64,000 nt of DNA. It comes from Lachnospiraceae bacterium. Lineage in GTDB: Bacteria > Bacillota > Clostridia > Lachnospirales > Lachnospiraceae. The notes under the pieces are model-generated. The model worked only from the letters and a program-made list of their open reading frames with translations, ran no database searches and was not told the origin of the DNA. Below, piece after piece: positions 24,939 to 34,672 of this stretch (its first letter is position 1; each line of letters begins with the position of its first letter). Where the stretch lies: contig JAFRWN010000150.1 of the NCBI GenBank assembly GCA_017437965.1, positions 1-64,000 on the forward strand, read 5' to 3'. Made by a program: the position numbers and the translations under genes.

Positions 24939-25867
24939 TCAAAATGCTTTCCGTAGAGATTGTTGCCGCGTAAGAATTCTGCGGCGCTCATGGCTCTCTT
25001 GCCCTCTGCCTGTAGATGAAGAACTCTTAGGCCTCCGTCACCTGTGGCAATGTAGAAGCCGTTTTTGTCTATACCGTAAACATCTCCGGGCTTAAAGCCG
25101 TCCGGTACCTCGGGACTTATCATGCATTCCCAGAATTTTATCATCTTTCCGTCAAGGAAAGCATAGGCACTGGGCCATGGATTAAGTCCTCTCACATATC
25201 TTTCAAGCTCCTCAGCGCCTCTGCCGAAATTGAGCTTTCCGGTCTTTTTGCTGAGCATTGCAGCGTATTTTGTGGTAGCCTCACCCTGCGGAGTCCTCTT
25301 TGCCGTACCGTTTTCAATCTGCGTGAGTGCCTCTGAAAGTGCTTCGGATCCGAGAACTGCCAGCTTGTCGTGAAGCGTTCCGCCTGTTTCCACGGGTGAA
25401 AGCACAATTTCCTTACGGAGTATGATATCTCCGGTATCAAGGCCCTCGTTCATCTGCATGATCGTTACGCCGCTGATCTTTTCTCCGTCTATTATCGCCC
25501 ACTGTATCGGTGCTGCGCCTCTGTATTTGGGAAGCAGGGATGCATGTACATTGATGCAGCCATGAGGCGTCAGTTCAAGTATTTCCTTTGAAAGAATCTG
25601 ACCGAAGGCTGCCACAACGATTATGTCGGCATTAAAGCTTTTAAGATACTCCACGCACTCGGGATTCTTTATCTTCTCGGGCTGATACACCGGAATTCCC
25701 GACACAAGCGCACGCTTTTTAACATCCGACATCGCAAGCTCGCCGCCACGTCCTTTTGGTCTGTCCGGCTGAGTAACGGCAAGCACGACCTCATTTTTCT
25801 CGTCATTAAGCAGCGAGTCAAGAATCACTGCTGCAATCTCGGGGGTACCCATGTAAATGATTTTCAT
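24935..25867 (-). CDS. fmt: Methionyl-tRNA formyltransferase
   Basis: A 310-aa enzyme that formylates initiator Met-tRNA. It shows MKIIYMGTPEIAA, AAFGQILSKEILE, the catalytic INVHASLLPKYRGAAPIQWAI segment and MNEGLDTGDI, then a C-terminal OB domain. It directly follows def (overlap of one base), the common arrangement that couples formylation with deformylation. Confidence 0.96.
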   Translation of the reverse strand: MKIIYMGTPEIAAVILDSLLNDEKNEVVLAVTQPDRPKGRGGELAMSDVKKRALVSGIPVYQPEKIKNPECVEYLKSFNADIIVVAAFGQILSKEILELTPHGCINVHASLLPKYRGAAPIQWAIIDGEKISGVTIMQMNEGLDTGDIILRKEIVLSPVETGGTLHDKLAVLGSEALSEALTQIENGTAKRTPQGEATTKYAAMLSKKTGKLNFGRGAEELERYVRGLNPWPSAYAFLDGKMIKFWECMISPEVPDGFKPGDVYGIDKNGFYIATGDGGLRVLHLQAEGKRAMSAAEFLRGNNLYGKHFE

Positions 25868-26373
25868 TATTCGTCCTCTTCCTCATCTTCGTCCCCGAAG
25901 AGCTCTGAATTATCATATATTTCGCCCTCAACGAGCTTCATGTACATGTTTCCGTCAAGATGGTCGATCTCATGCTGCATGGCACGTGCCATCAGTTCCT
26001 CGCCTTCCATCGTGAATGGTTCCATGTTGATGTCAAGCGCCTTTACCTTTACCTTCATTGCCCTTGTGACCACTCCGCTCTTTCCGGGAAGCGAAAGACA
26101 GCCTTCATAGCCTGTCTGTACCTCTTCCGAGCGCTCAATTATCTCGGGGTTTATGAAAACATGGGGGTCCGAACCGTCGGGAGTGATGTCTATCACGCAG
26201 ATTCTTTTAAGTATTCCTACCTGGGGTGCGGCAAGACCCACGCCTCTTGAATCGTACATGGTTTCAAACATGTCGTTTATCAGGTCCCTTGTCCTGTCAT
26301 TCATTTCCTTTACGGGCTTACACACCTTTTCAAGTATCGGGTCGCCGCTTATTCTTATGTTTCTGAGTGCCAT
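25867..26373 (-). CDS. def: Peptide deformylase
   Basis: A 168-aa Fe/Zn enzyme removing the formyl group from nascent proteins. It has the three family motifs GVGLAAPQVG, EGCLSLPG and HEIDHLDG. The tail is very acidic (GDEDEEEDE). ATG at 26373 (MALRNIRISG) is chosen because GAGGAA lies before it; a TTG at 26397 would overlap priA. Confidence 0.96.
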   Translation of the reverse strand: MALRNIRISGDPILEKVCKPVKEMNDRTRDLINDMFETMYDSRGVGLAAPQVGILKRICVIDITPDGSDPHVFINPEIIERSEEVQTGYEGCLSLPGKSGVVTRAMKVKVKALDINMEPFTMEGEELMARAMQHEIDHLDGNMYMKLVEGEIYDNSELFGDEDEEEDE

Positions 26374-26393
26374 ATTATTCCTCGCATTCTTTA

Positions 26394-28439
26394 TCAATAG
26401 CCCTTTACGGGGTTAAAATCAAACTGCACCGAAGCCTCGTTTATTTTCTGGCTGTTAATGAAAAACTCTATAGCATCCTTTAGTTCTATGAGTTTTCCAT
26501 AGTCCTTATCCTTTACGTAGATCACGCTTCTGTACATATCATTCAGTTTTTTGACAGCTGCCTCCGAGGGTCCTAAAACCCTGTATTTTACATTTTTGCT
26601 GTTTTCGAAATGTTTTATGCAATATACCAGCCTGTCTGCCACATTACTGTTCTTTTTCGGGCTTTCGGACTGTATGTAGATTACCATCATGTTGCCTGCG
26701 GGCGGGTAATTCATCAGCCTTCTCGCAGCGATTTCCTGGTTATAGAAATCAACATAACGGTTTTCCGCGGCATATTCCACGCAGTAATGCTCCGGATTAT
26801 AGGTCTGGATGACGACCTCTCCCGGAAGGCTGCTCCTTCCCGCTCTGCCGGATGCCTGGCTGAGAAGCTGGTAGGTTCTTTCGGCAGCCCTGTAGTCACC
26901 TGCAAACAGTGAAAGATCGGCAGCCAAAATTCCGACCAGGCTTACATCCGGGAAATCATGACCCTTTACTATCATCTGGGTTCCGATCAGGATATCTGCC
27001 TTCTTTTTCGAAAATGCCGAAAGTATCTTTTCAAAATCGCCCTTCTTCGCGGTCGTATCGGCATCCATCCGAAGCACTTTAGCCTCCGGAAAGGTTTCGT
27101 TTACCATCTTTTCGATTTTCTCGGTTCCGGTTCCGAAGCCTCCGATAAAGCCCGATCCGCATTTGGGGCAGTTTTTGTAATTTTCTATACTGTAACCGCA
27201 GTAATGGCAGTAAAGCCTTTTGTTTGCATGGAGCGTCAGCGAAATATCGCAGTGCGGGCATTTCGGAACATGACCGCAGCTCCTGCATGATACGAAGCCC
27301 GCATAGCCTCTGCGGTTGAGGAAAAGCATGATCTGCTCTTTCTTATTGAGCCTGTCCTTCATTTTTTCAAGAAGGATCTCCGAAAATACCGAGCGGTTGC
27401 CTTTTTTCATCTCCGCCCTCATATCAACGATATGGGACTTGGGCATTTCTGCATCCATCGCCCTTTTACTAAGGCTGAGCAAAGTATACTCTCCATCAAG
27501 CGCCTTATTGTAGGACTCAAGCGATGGTGTTGCTGATCCAAGGATCACCGAAGCCCCTGCCATTTCCGCACGCCAAATGGCCACCTCCCTAGCATGATAC
27601 TTGGGAGTATTTTCGGATTTATAGCTTGCCTCATGTTCCTCATCTATGATGATCAGCCCGAGATTGCTGAACGGCGTAAAAAGTGCCGAACGCGGACCTA
27701 TCATAATGTTTATTTCGCCGTTTTTCGCTTTTTCGCTCTGCTCGTAACGTTCGCCTTTACTGAGCTTGCTGTGGGAAAAAGCCACCTTGTTTCCGAAGCA
27801 CATGGCAAAGCGTTTTACCGTCTGGTAGGTAAGTGATATTTCCGGGATCAGAACGATCACCTGTTTCCCTTTTTCTGCCACATGCCTTATTATTTCAATA
27901 TATACTTCAGTTTTTCCGCTGCCGGTCACACCGTGCAGCAGATAGGTTTTATGTATGTCTCCATCTATATCCGCACATACCGTGTTTCTTGCAAGAAGCT
28001 GTTCGTCATTAAGACTTATGGGACTTTTACAACCGTCGGGATTTTCCTTTATCAGCTCGCTTATCTCGGGAAAAGCATCCTTTCTTTTTACGCCTTTGTT
28101 AAGGTTTACCTTCTGCTTTACCGGAATAACGGTTCTGAGGGAATCCTTCAGCATCCCGCCATAGTTGGTCTTCATTCTGTAGGCCAAGGCCATGAATTCA
28201 TCCTCTATGGTCAGTGAATTCTTTACGACGCTGTCAATTTTCTTTAGCTTGAAATCTCCCTCGGGCCTTGTACTCCTTATGCCGCATATATAGCCCTTCT
28301 TCAGTTTGTTTCCTGCTCCGAAGGGTATCATTACGGGAGTGCCGACCGTCAGTTCTCCCAGCTCATCCGGTATTTCATAGCTGAAGCTTTTATCCAGATT
28401 GGGTGCGGATATATCGACAATTATATCCGCATATTTCAA
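26394..28439 (-). CDS. priA: Primosomal replication-restart helicase PriA
   Basis: A 681-aa superfamily 2 helicase. It has an N-terminal 3'-end binding domain, Walker A GVTGSGKTEVY, DEEH box, GSATPSLES, eight zinc-binding Cys in C-x2-C pairs (CRSCGHVPKCPHC, CHYCGYS, CPKCGSGF), and helicase motifs GTQMIVKGHDFPDV and QASGRAGR. It is slightly shorter than E. coli PriA but complete. The start overlaps the murF stop by 4 bases. Confidence 0.95.
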   Translation of the reverse strand: MKYADIIVDISAPNLDKSFSYEIPDELGELTVGTPVMIPFGAGNKLKKGYICGIRSTRPEGDFKLKKIDSVVKNSLTIEDEFMALAYRMKTNYGGMLKDSLRTVIPVKQKVNLNKGVKRKDAFPEISELIKENPDGCKSPISLNDEQLLARNTVCADIDGDIHKTYLLHGVTGSGKTEVYIEIIRHVAEKGKQVIVLIPEISLTYQTVKRFAMCFGNKVAFSHSKLSKGERYEQSEKAKNGEINIMIGPRSALFTPFSNLGLIIIDEEHEASYKSENTPKYHAREVAIWRAEMAGASVILGSATPSLESYNKALDGEYTLLSLSKRAMDAEMPKSHIVDMRAEMKKGNRSVFSEILLEKMKDRLNKKEQIMLFLNRRGYAGFVSCRSCGHVPKCPHCDISLTLHANKRLYCHYCGYSIENYKNCPKCGSGFIGGFGTGTEKIEKMVNETFPEAKVLRMDADTTAKKGDFEKILSAFSKKKADILIGTQMIVKGHDFPDVSLVGILAADLSLFAGDYRAAERTYQLLSQASGRAGRSSLPGEVVIQTYNPEHYCVEYAAENRYVDFYNQEIAARRLMNYPPAGNMMVIYIQSESPKKNSNVADRLVYCIKHFENSKNVKYRVLGPSEAAVKKLNDMYRSVIYVKDKDYGKLIELKDAIEFFINSQKINEASVQFDFNPVKGY

Positions 28440-29887
28440 GCCTTTTCTCCTCCTGCTTCCCTTATGAGTTTTGCGGTTTTGTCAAGCTGCATTCCGCGGC
28501 TGCCCTTGCAGAGCACACAATCACCGGGTTTAAGAGTCTCAAGGAGATACTTTTCGGCCTCTTCTCTTGTTTCAAAGCTTTTGATTTCCTTATCGCTGAG
28601 TTTTTCTGCTTCGTCTGCAATAAACTCAGCCTCTTTTCCAACGCAGATTATGATGTCAGCCTTTGATTCTGCAGCATATTTTCCGACCAGTCGGTGAAGC
28701 TCTTCGGAATAGTCACCGAGCTCCAGCATATCCGCAAGCATGGCAATCTTCCTGCCTTCGTTCACTGCATTTGAAAGCAGCCACAGCCCGCTCTTCATCG
28801 AATCCGGGCTTGCGTTATAGGAATCGTCTATCAGCCATGTGCCATTTTCGGTCTTCTCAATCTTTCCGCGCATTGCAAGCGGCTCATAATCTCCAAGCAT
28901 CTTAAGTGCCGCATCCATGTCCGCATCAAGAAGCACTGCGCATGCAAGCGCCGAAACCGCATTCAGTATGTTATGGCTTCCGCAGACCTTAAGCCTTACA
29001 GGGATTTCCATATCCTTGTATCTGAAGGTAAAACTGCTGCCAGTGGCATCGCTTACTACATCCTCGGCCCTGAAATCACACCATTTTGAAAGGCCGTAGG
29101 AAAGTCTTCTGATGTTTCCCATTACCTCAGTGGTCTCTTCATAAAGACCGAGCTCGGAGATGTCCTTCTGGGTAGGCGAGCCCGGGGCAAGCTCGGAAAG
29201 GAGCTCGTTTTCGCCGTTTAATAGAAGTATACCGTTTTCGTCCATCTCGTTGATTATGCCGAGCTTTTCACGTCTTATGTTCTGTTGTGAGCCGAAGTTT
29301 CCTACATGTGAAAAACCGATGTTGGTAACAACCGCAATGTCGGGTCTTGCTATCTTTGCCAGCCTTTCCATTTCACCTATAATGCTTACGCCCATTTCAA
29401 GCACAAGCACTTCGGTATTTTCGTCGGTCTTTAAAGCCATCAGGGGAAGTCCCAGCTGGCCGTTTTTGTTGCCCTCGGTCTTTATTACCTTTTTGCTGCC
29501 TTCAAGCGCGGCAGCTATCATTTCCTTGGTCGTTGTCTTTCCGACGCTTCCGGTAATCCCCACGCATTTCGGTGAAAAGCACATGCGGTAGCGCATTCCG
29601 AGCCTCTGTATTGCGTCCCTTGTGCTGTCGACTGCGATATAGGTCATTCCCTCGGTATTTTCCTCAACCCTTCCTCTTTCAGTCACGGTTGCGATCATTC
29701 CGTTTGACAGTGCATCCGGTATGAAATCATGGGCATCCCTGTTCTCTCCGACTATCGGAAGGAAAAGAGTCTGTGAATCGCCCTCCTTTGAATTATAGCT
29801 GTAATCGCTTATGGTTATGCACGGGTCGCCGTCTATGATCTCGCCGTCCATCATGTCCGCAATTTCTTTTACAGTCAGAATTCCCAT
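28436..29887 (-). CDS. murF: UDP-MurNAc-tripeptide-D-Ala-D-Ala ligase
   Basis: A 483-aa Mur ligase that adds the D-Ala-D-Ala dipeptide to UDP-MurNAc-tripeptide. It has the ATP loop GSVGKTTTKEM, the VVTNIGFSHVGNFGS metal region, the RGKIE/IDDSYNASPDS motif and the C-terminal MLELGDYSEELH. It is 3 bases after murE, so peptidoglycan precursor steps 3 and 5 are co-expressed. Confidence 0.95.
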   Translation of the reverse strand: MGILTVKEIADMMDGEIIDGDPCITISDYSYNSKEGDSQTLFLPIVGENRDAHDFIPDALSNGMIATVTERGRVEENTEGMTYIAVDSTRDAIQRLGMRYRMCFSPKCVGITGSVGKTTTKEMIAAALEGSKKVIKTEGNKNGQLGLPLMALKTDENTEVLVLEMGVSIIGEMERLAKIARPDIAVVTNIGFSHVGNFGSQQNIRREKLGIINEMDENGILLLNGENELLSELAPGSPTQKDISELGLYEETTEVMGNIRRLSYGLSKWCDFRAEDVVSDATGSSFTFRYKDMEIPVRLKVCGSHNILNAVSALACAVLLDADMDAALKMLGDYEPLAMRGKIEKTENGTWLIDDSYNASPDSMKSGLWLLSNAVNEGRKIAMLADMLELGDYSEELHRLVGKYAAESKADIIICVGKEAEFIADEAEKLSDKEIKSFETREEAEKYLLETLKPGDCVLCKGSRGMQLDKTAKLIREAGGEKA

Positions 29888-29890
29888 CTT

Positions 29891-31363
29891 TTATTTATTC
29901 TCCCTTGCTTTCTTCATCGCGTCTGCCTTTAGTATCAGCTCGACATCGTCCATATGATACTTGACGCCCTCAATCTCCTGGTAGTCTTCATGGCCTTTTC
30001 CGGCAACCAGTATCAGATCTCCTGCTTTTGCATTGTCTATGCAGTATTTTATCGCTTCAAAACGGTCCTGAACAACAACATAATTCGCTCCGGGAACCTT
30101 TTCTATCGATGAAACAATGTCTGCGATTATGTCCTCGGGCTTCTCAAATCTGGGATTGTCGGAGGTGATCACCGTAAGATCCGCAAGCTCTCCGCTCACC
30201 CTGCCCATGCTGTAGCGCCTGTCTTTCGAACGGTTGCCTCCGCAGCCGAACACACATACAAGCCTTCCGGGTTTATACTCCCTGAGTGTTGTCAGCACGC
30301 TTCTGAGTGACATTTCATTATGGGCATAGTCGACCATTATCGTAAAGTCTTCGGATACCGGCACGGTCTCTACCCTTCCCCTTACTTTTACATCGGCAAG
30401 ACCCTTAAGTGTCGCATCATGATCTACGCCAAGCAGGTCGCAGAGCGCAAGTGCGGTCAGGGAATTGTAGACCGTAAACCTTCCGGGAATATCCACAATT
30501 ACCTCAAGTTTCTTGTTTTCTTTCGTTGTCGCTTTATACTTGATTCCGGCCTTTGTAAGTTCTATGTCTGAAGCCATGTAGTCTGCTCCCTCACTTGTTC
30601 CGAAGGAGTAAAGGCTGCAGGTCCTGTTTTTCATTATCTCGTCAAAATGCTTGTCGTCAATGTTTCCGAGTCCTGTTTTACACTGTGAAAACAGAAGGCT
30701 CTTACAGTAAAGATAGTCGGCAAAATCCGGATGCTCATTGCCTCCGATATGGTCGGGCTCTAGGTTGGTGAAGATACCGTAGTCAAAAACTATTCCACCT
30801 ACCCTCTTCATCTTCAGCCCCTGGGAGCTCACCTCCATTACCACATGGGTAAGTCCCTTTTCTGCCATCTTTGCAAAATATTCCTGGATAGTGTAGCTTT
30901 CCGGAGTGGAATGGCTTGAAGGAATATGCTCTTCTCCGATTATGGTCTCGATCGTACCGATCAGCCCGCACTTGATTCCGACCTTTTCAAGCACATTTCT
31001 TATCATGTAGCTTGTTGTCGTTTTTCCCTTTGTGCCTGTGATTCCTATCGTTGTAAGCTTTTCTGCGGGATGTCCGAACCATGCTGCGCTCATAAGAGCT
31101 AACGCCTCACGGTCATCGTCCACTTTTACCACGCAGACATTTTCGGGTGCCTCCACTTCTTTGGTTACGATCACTGCTGCCGCACCTTTTTCTATTACAT
31201 CCGGTATATATTTATGGGCATCGGTCTGGGTTCCGCTTATGCATACAAAAGCAGAGCCTTCCGAAGCCTTTCTGGAATCATAGACAAGAGAGGTGATTTC
31301 GGTATCCAAAGAACCGTTAAGCAGCTCGTATTTTAATCCGTCAAGGAGATTTTTCAGTTTCAT
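29891..31363 (-). CDS. murE: UDP-MurNAc-dipeptide:meso-diaminopimelate ligase
   Basis: A 490-aa Mur ligase. It has the ATP loop GTKGKTTTSYM, HSTPES, a TNLEPDHIGGNEH segment, and the DNPR motif (SDNPRFEKPEDI) that marks meso-diaminopimelate-adding enzymes rather than lysine-adding ones. This predicts mDAP peptidoglycan. It is the first gene of the long minus-strand run, just after the glgA terminator, with GAGG before the ATG; no strong promoter is visible in the 90-base gap. Confidence 0.95.
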   Translation of the reverse strand: MKLKNLLDGLKYELLNGSLDTEITSLVYDSRKASEGSAFVCISGTQTDAHKYIPDVIEKGAAAVIVTKEVEAPENVCVVKVDDDREALALMSAAWFGHPAEKLTTIGITGTKGKTTTSYMIRNVLEKVGIKCGLIGTIETIIGEEHIPSSHSTPESYTIQEYFAKMAEKGLTHVVMEVSSQGLKMKRVGGIVFDYGIFTNLEPDHIGGNEHPDFADYLYCKSLLFSQCKTGLGNIDDKHFDEIMKNRTCSLYSFGTSEGADYMASDIELTKAGIKYKATTKENKKLEVIVDIPGRFTVYNSLTALALCDLLGVDHDATLKGLADVKVRGRVETVPVSEDFTIMVDYAHNEMSLRSVLTTLREYKPGRLVCVFGCGGNRSKDRRYSMGRVSGELADLTVITSDNPRFEKPEDIIADIVSSIEKVPGANYVVVQDRFEAIKYCIDNAKAGDLILVAGKGHEDYQEIEGVKYHMDDVELILKADAMKKARENK

Positions 31364-31410
31364 TTAATGCCTCACAAGCTAAAAAATACTGTTTCTAAAA
31401 CACACCAAAA

Positions 31411-31433
31411 CCCACGGCATAAGTTGCCGTGGG
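31411..31433 (-). terminator. Terminator of glgA
   Basis: A perfect 8-bp GC-rich stem CCCACGGC/GCCGTGGG with a 7-base loop, followed on the minus strand by TTTTGGTGTGTTTT. It is 24 bases after the glgA stop. Confidence 0.8.
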
Positions 31434-31457
31434 ATCCGGTAATCAAAATCCTATTGT

Positions 31458-32894
31458 TTACATATATCTGTAAAGCTCTTCATATTGTCCTGCAGAAGCC
31501 TTCCATGAAAAGTCTACGGCCATGCCTCTGTCTACTATCTTGTTCCACTCACGTTTGTGGTTGTAGAAGACATCCTTTGCATATCTTACTGCATTGAGCA
31601 TCTCATGTGCATTGTAATTGCGGAAGCTGAAGCCGGTACCGGTATTTTCATACTGGTTGTAAGGCTCTACAGTATCCTTGAGACCGCCGGTCTCACGGAC
31701 GATCGGTACCGTACCGTAACGAAGGCTCATCAGCTGTGAAAGTCCGCAAGGTTCAAAGAGCGAAGGCATCAGGTAGGCATCGCATGCCGCATAAATCTTA
31801 TGCGAACGTTCGTTGTTGTAGTAGATGTTTGCAGATACCCTGTCCTTATACTTCCATTCATAGTGTCTGAAGAGGTTTTCATACTTCGGATCACCGGTAC
31901 CCAGCACAATGAACTGCATATCGGGTGCGCAGAGCTCTTCAATTACATAGTCCACAAGGTCAAGACCCTTCTGGTCCGTAAGTCTAGAAACAATTCCGAC
32001 AGTAAATATCTTGTCATTTATCGCAAGTCCGAGCTCTTCCTGGAGTGCGGTCTTGTTCTTTACCTTTTCCTTACGGAAGTTGACTGCATTGTAGTTATTG
32101 ACAATGTAGGGATCGGTTTCGGGATTCCATACATCATAGTCAAGACCGTTTACGATACCGCGAAGGCAATTGCTCCTTGCGTTCATCAGGCCGTCAAGAC
32201 CTTCGCCGTAGAACGGAGTCTTAATTTCCTCTGCATAGGTACGGCTTACTGTCGTTACCATGTCGGCATATACTATACCGCCCTTAAGGTAGTTTGCATC
32301 TCCATAAGCCTCGAGCTTGTCAGGTGCGAAATAGTAAGATGAAAGGCCTGTGATATCCTGTATGGTCTTTTTGTCCCATACACCCTGGAATTTGAGGTTA
32401 TGGATGGTCATTATGCTCTTGATCCCGTGATAGAACGGGTTGTTCTGGAACGAATCATGAAGCATTACAGGGATAAGACCGGTCTGCCAGTCATGGCAGT
32501 GGATAATGTCAGGTCTGAAATCAAGTACAGGCATTGCGGAAAGCGCTGCCTTTGAGAAAAACGCGAACTTCTCTATGTCCTGATATATCTCGCCGTAGGG
32601 CTTGTCGCCCGAAAAATAGAATTCGTTGTCAATGAAATAGAACTTTACCCCATCAAGTTCCATTTCAAGTACGCCGACATACTGTGTACGCCATGCAAGA
32701 TCCATGTAAAAATGAGTTTTATATCTCATCTGTGATTTATATTTCTGGGGAATGGACTTATAGTTGGGGATAAGGACCCTGATATCGAACTCGTCCTTGT
32801 TGCAATACTTGGGGAGAGCTCCCACTACGTCTGCAAGACCGCCTGTTTTGATGAAGGGCACACATTCTGATGCTACAAACAATATATTTTTCAT
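31458..32894 (-). CDS. glgA: Glycogen synthase
   Basis: A 478-aa GT5 enzyme transferring glucose from ADP-glucose to glycogen. It shows the substrate motif KTGGLADVVGALPK near the N terminus, HCHDWQTGLIP, TIHNLKFQG, ITTVS-like MVTTVSRTYAEEI, and the C-terminal PSLFEPCGLSQL and RETGGLKDTV. ATG at 32894 (MKNILFV) is chosen because GGAGG directly precedes it. It is a single-gene unit with its own promoter and terminator; a GlgX-like protein lies 28 kb away. Confidence 0.95.
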   Translation of the reverse strand: MKNILFVASECVPFIKTGGLADVVGALPKYCNKDEFDIRVLIPNYKSIPQKYKSQMRYKTHFYMDLAWRTQYVGVLEMELDGVKFYFIDNEFYFSGDKPYGEIYQDIEKFAFFSKAALSAMPVLDFRPDIIHCHDWQTGLIPVMLHDSFQNNPFYHGIKSIMTIHNLKFQGVWDKKTIQDITGLSSYYFAPDKLEAYGDANYLKGGIVYADMVTTVSRTYAEEIKTPFYGEGLDGLMNARSNCLRGIVNGLDYDVWNPETDPYIVNNYNAVNFRKEKVKNKTALQEELGLAINDKIFTVGIVSRLTDQKGLDLVDYVIEELCAPDMQFIVLGTGDPKYENLFRHYEWKYKDRVSANIYYNNERSHKIYAACDAYLMPSLFEPCGLSQLMSLRYGTVPIVRETGGLKDTVEPYNQYENTGTGFSFRNYNAHEMLNAVRYAKDVFYNHKREWNKIVDRGMAVDFSWKASAGQYEELYRYM

Positions 32895-32959
32895 AATTCC
32901 TCCAATAAGTTTAACCTTCTCGCGGACAGTACCCATACGGGCATAGAATCCACGGGTAT

Positions 32960-32987
32960 ATTATATCATAAAATCTCCGATATGCAA
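32960..32987 (-). promoter_or_regulatory. Sigma-A promoter of glgA
   Basis: On the minus strand, -35 TTGCAT (32987-32982), a 16-base spacer and -10 TATAAT (32965-32960) lie 66 bases before the glgA ATG. Confidence 0.65.
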
Positions 32988-32990
32988 AGA

Positions 32991-33036
32991 AAAACCGTTC
33001 ATTTTTTCAATATTTTTTGAAAAAACAAACGGTTTT
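32991..33036. terminator. Long hairpin terminator after the DHHW protein gene
   Basis: Nested inverted repeats AAAACCGTT/AACGGTTTT and TTTTTTCA/TGAAAAAA form a long stem just after the stop at 33042. It separates that operon from the glgA promoter. Confidence 0.7.
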
Positions 33037-33041
33037 GTTTG

Positions 33042-34670
33042 TCAGCTCTTTACACAGGCGGTGAATTTTGCCACCAGATTTTTATTTCTTGTCATTGACA
33101 GGTTGTTAAGGAAGAGAACATCCTTCGCTTTTGTTTCTCTTACAAGTGCGGAAAGGCTCTTTTTGTAATACCTGTAATCGACAACATATACATACTGGTA
33201 ATGGTCTGCAAGGAAGGGTGCAAAAGCATTTCCGAAGGATTCCTTTACAAGTATTACGGCACTTCCGTCCTTAAGATCCTTGTTCTCAATCTTTGTATAA
33301 GGATAGTCGCCACCGATGTAGCAGCAGTATTTCAGGGTTTTTCCGTAGTCCGATACGTTATTTAACATCGGCCATGCAAAGGTCGAATCCTTGGTATCGG
33401 TTATTTCCATCTTCGTGCTTACGCCCGAAACATAGGCTTCTACGGTATCGGGATTGCTGCTAAGCATAGCCTCGGCTTTTGTATCGCTCTTTGTATCATT
33501 GTAGAAAGAGCCGTAAAAACCTTCATAGCTTCTGATTGTATACATCGTTATCGGCTTGGGCGTCTTACCCATTGCTTTTATGATCTCGGCATAGGCATAA
33601 TATGCGCCGCGCCCGGTCCAATGATGGTCGGTGCGGTAATAAATATATTCATTTCTGTGATCATTCAGCGCATTGAATATATTTATATAAGTTACAGGTG
33701 AGGATATCTTCTCTCCGATCTTCTCGCAAGCCACCTTCTGGTCTGTTGAATTGATCTCGCTTCTCAGATGCTCAGGGAAAGTGATTCCGGAGCTAAGAGG
33801 AATTGCCGAGCAATAAACCTTTACGCCGCTTAAGTTTGCTGCTGCCGCATTTACGGCGTCCGCATAGAGCTTTGCTGTTGCATCAACATAGGTATAAGGC
33901 TCATATGCCGCATCGCGAAGAAGGTAAAGTCCCTTTATGTACTGGATTTCATCCTTTGTGGCGTCAGAGTACGGTGCTGCACCCGGAGTAACTGCCGGGG
34001 TAGTTTCCGGAGTAATCTCGCCGGTAACATCTGCACCCGGTGTTGTATCGGCACCCGGAGTCGTTACCGGAGTCTCGGTAACAACGGGGCTTGCTTCCGC
34101 AACCTTGGTCGGAGGATCTGAAATATCGGGCACATATATCTGATTATTTTTTGTATGGTTTTCTTTTTTCTTGCTTCCGTTGAAAGTAATAACCAGAAGT
34201 CCCACGATGGTAACGAGAGTGATAGCCAGAATAACAAGCGCAATTTTGACCTGAGGCCTCATTTTTGCCTTTTTCTTTCTTCTGCCGGAATAACTGCGGC
34301 TCATGTAGTCTCCCGACGCCTGAGCCTGCCTCCTGGCAGATGGGCTTCTGTCGCCTCTTTCATATACCTCTCTGCCGGTATACTCACGCTCTCTCCTGGA
34401 ATAACGGTCACCGTAGGTATCACTGTCAATTCTTTCCCTGACAGGTCTGCCCGTAGATGACCTTACCGGTCTTCTTCCGTCCGCTCTGTCAACAGGCCTC
34501 CTGCTTTCGGGTCTTACGCCATCAGGTCTTTCAGCAGGTCTCCTGCCTTCAGGCCTTACGACCGGTCTTTTTCCGTCCGGTCTTACAGCAGGACGGCTTC
34601 CCTGAGGGCGCTTATTTTCGGGAGGTTTTCTGGGATTATCCGGATTTATTATATCCTTATCGTCTTCCAT
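33042..34670 (-). CDS. DHHW-family membrane-anchored protein
   Basis: A 542-aa protein. The cytoplasmic N terminus (residues about 20-80) is a basic Arg/Pro/Asp/Gly repeat (RRPAERPDGVRP style). A single membrane helix follows near residues 145-165 (IALVILAITLVTIVGLLVITF region), then a Thr/Pro linker (TPGADTTPGADVTG), then the DHHW domain with YRTDHHWTGRGAYYAY and a C-terminal VKESFGNAFAPFL and VDYRYY. DHHW proteins resemble AlgX/AlgJ and usually act with an MBOAT acyltransferase in O-acetylation of surface polymers. No MBOAT gene is in the window. It is 2 bases after the DUF4358 gene. Confidence 0.8.
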   Translation of the reverse strand: MEDDKDIINPDNPRKPPENKRPQGSRPAVRPDGKRPVVRPEGRRPAERPDGVRPESRRPVDRADGRRPVRSSTGRPVRERIDSDTYGDRYSRREREYTGREVYERGDRSPSARRQAQASGDYMSRSYSGRRKKKAKMRPQVKIALVILAITLVTIVGLLVITFNGSKKKENHTKNNQIYVPDISDPPTKVAEASPVVTETPVTTPGADTTPGADVTGEITPETTPAVTPGAAPYSDATKDEIQYIKGLYLLRDAAYEPYTYVDATAKLYADAVNAAAANLSGVKVYCSAIPLSSGITFPEHLRSEINSTDQKVACEKIGEKISSPVTYINIFNALNDHRNEYIYYRTDHHWTGRGAYYAYAEIIKAMGKTPKPITMYTIRSYEGFYGSFYNDTKSDTKAEAMLSSNPDTVEAYVSGVSTKMEITDTKDSTFAWPMLNNVSDYGKTLKYCCYIGGDYPYTKIENKDLKDGSAVILVKESFGNAFAPFLADHYQYVYVVDYRYYKKSLSALVRETKAKDVLFLNNLSMTRNKNLVAKFTACVKS

Positions 34671-34672
34671 GT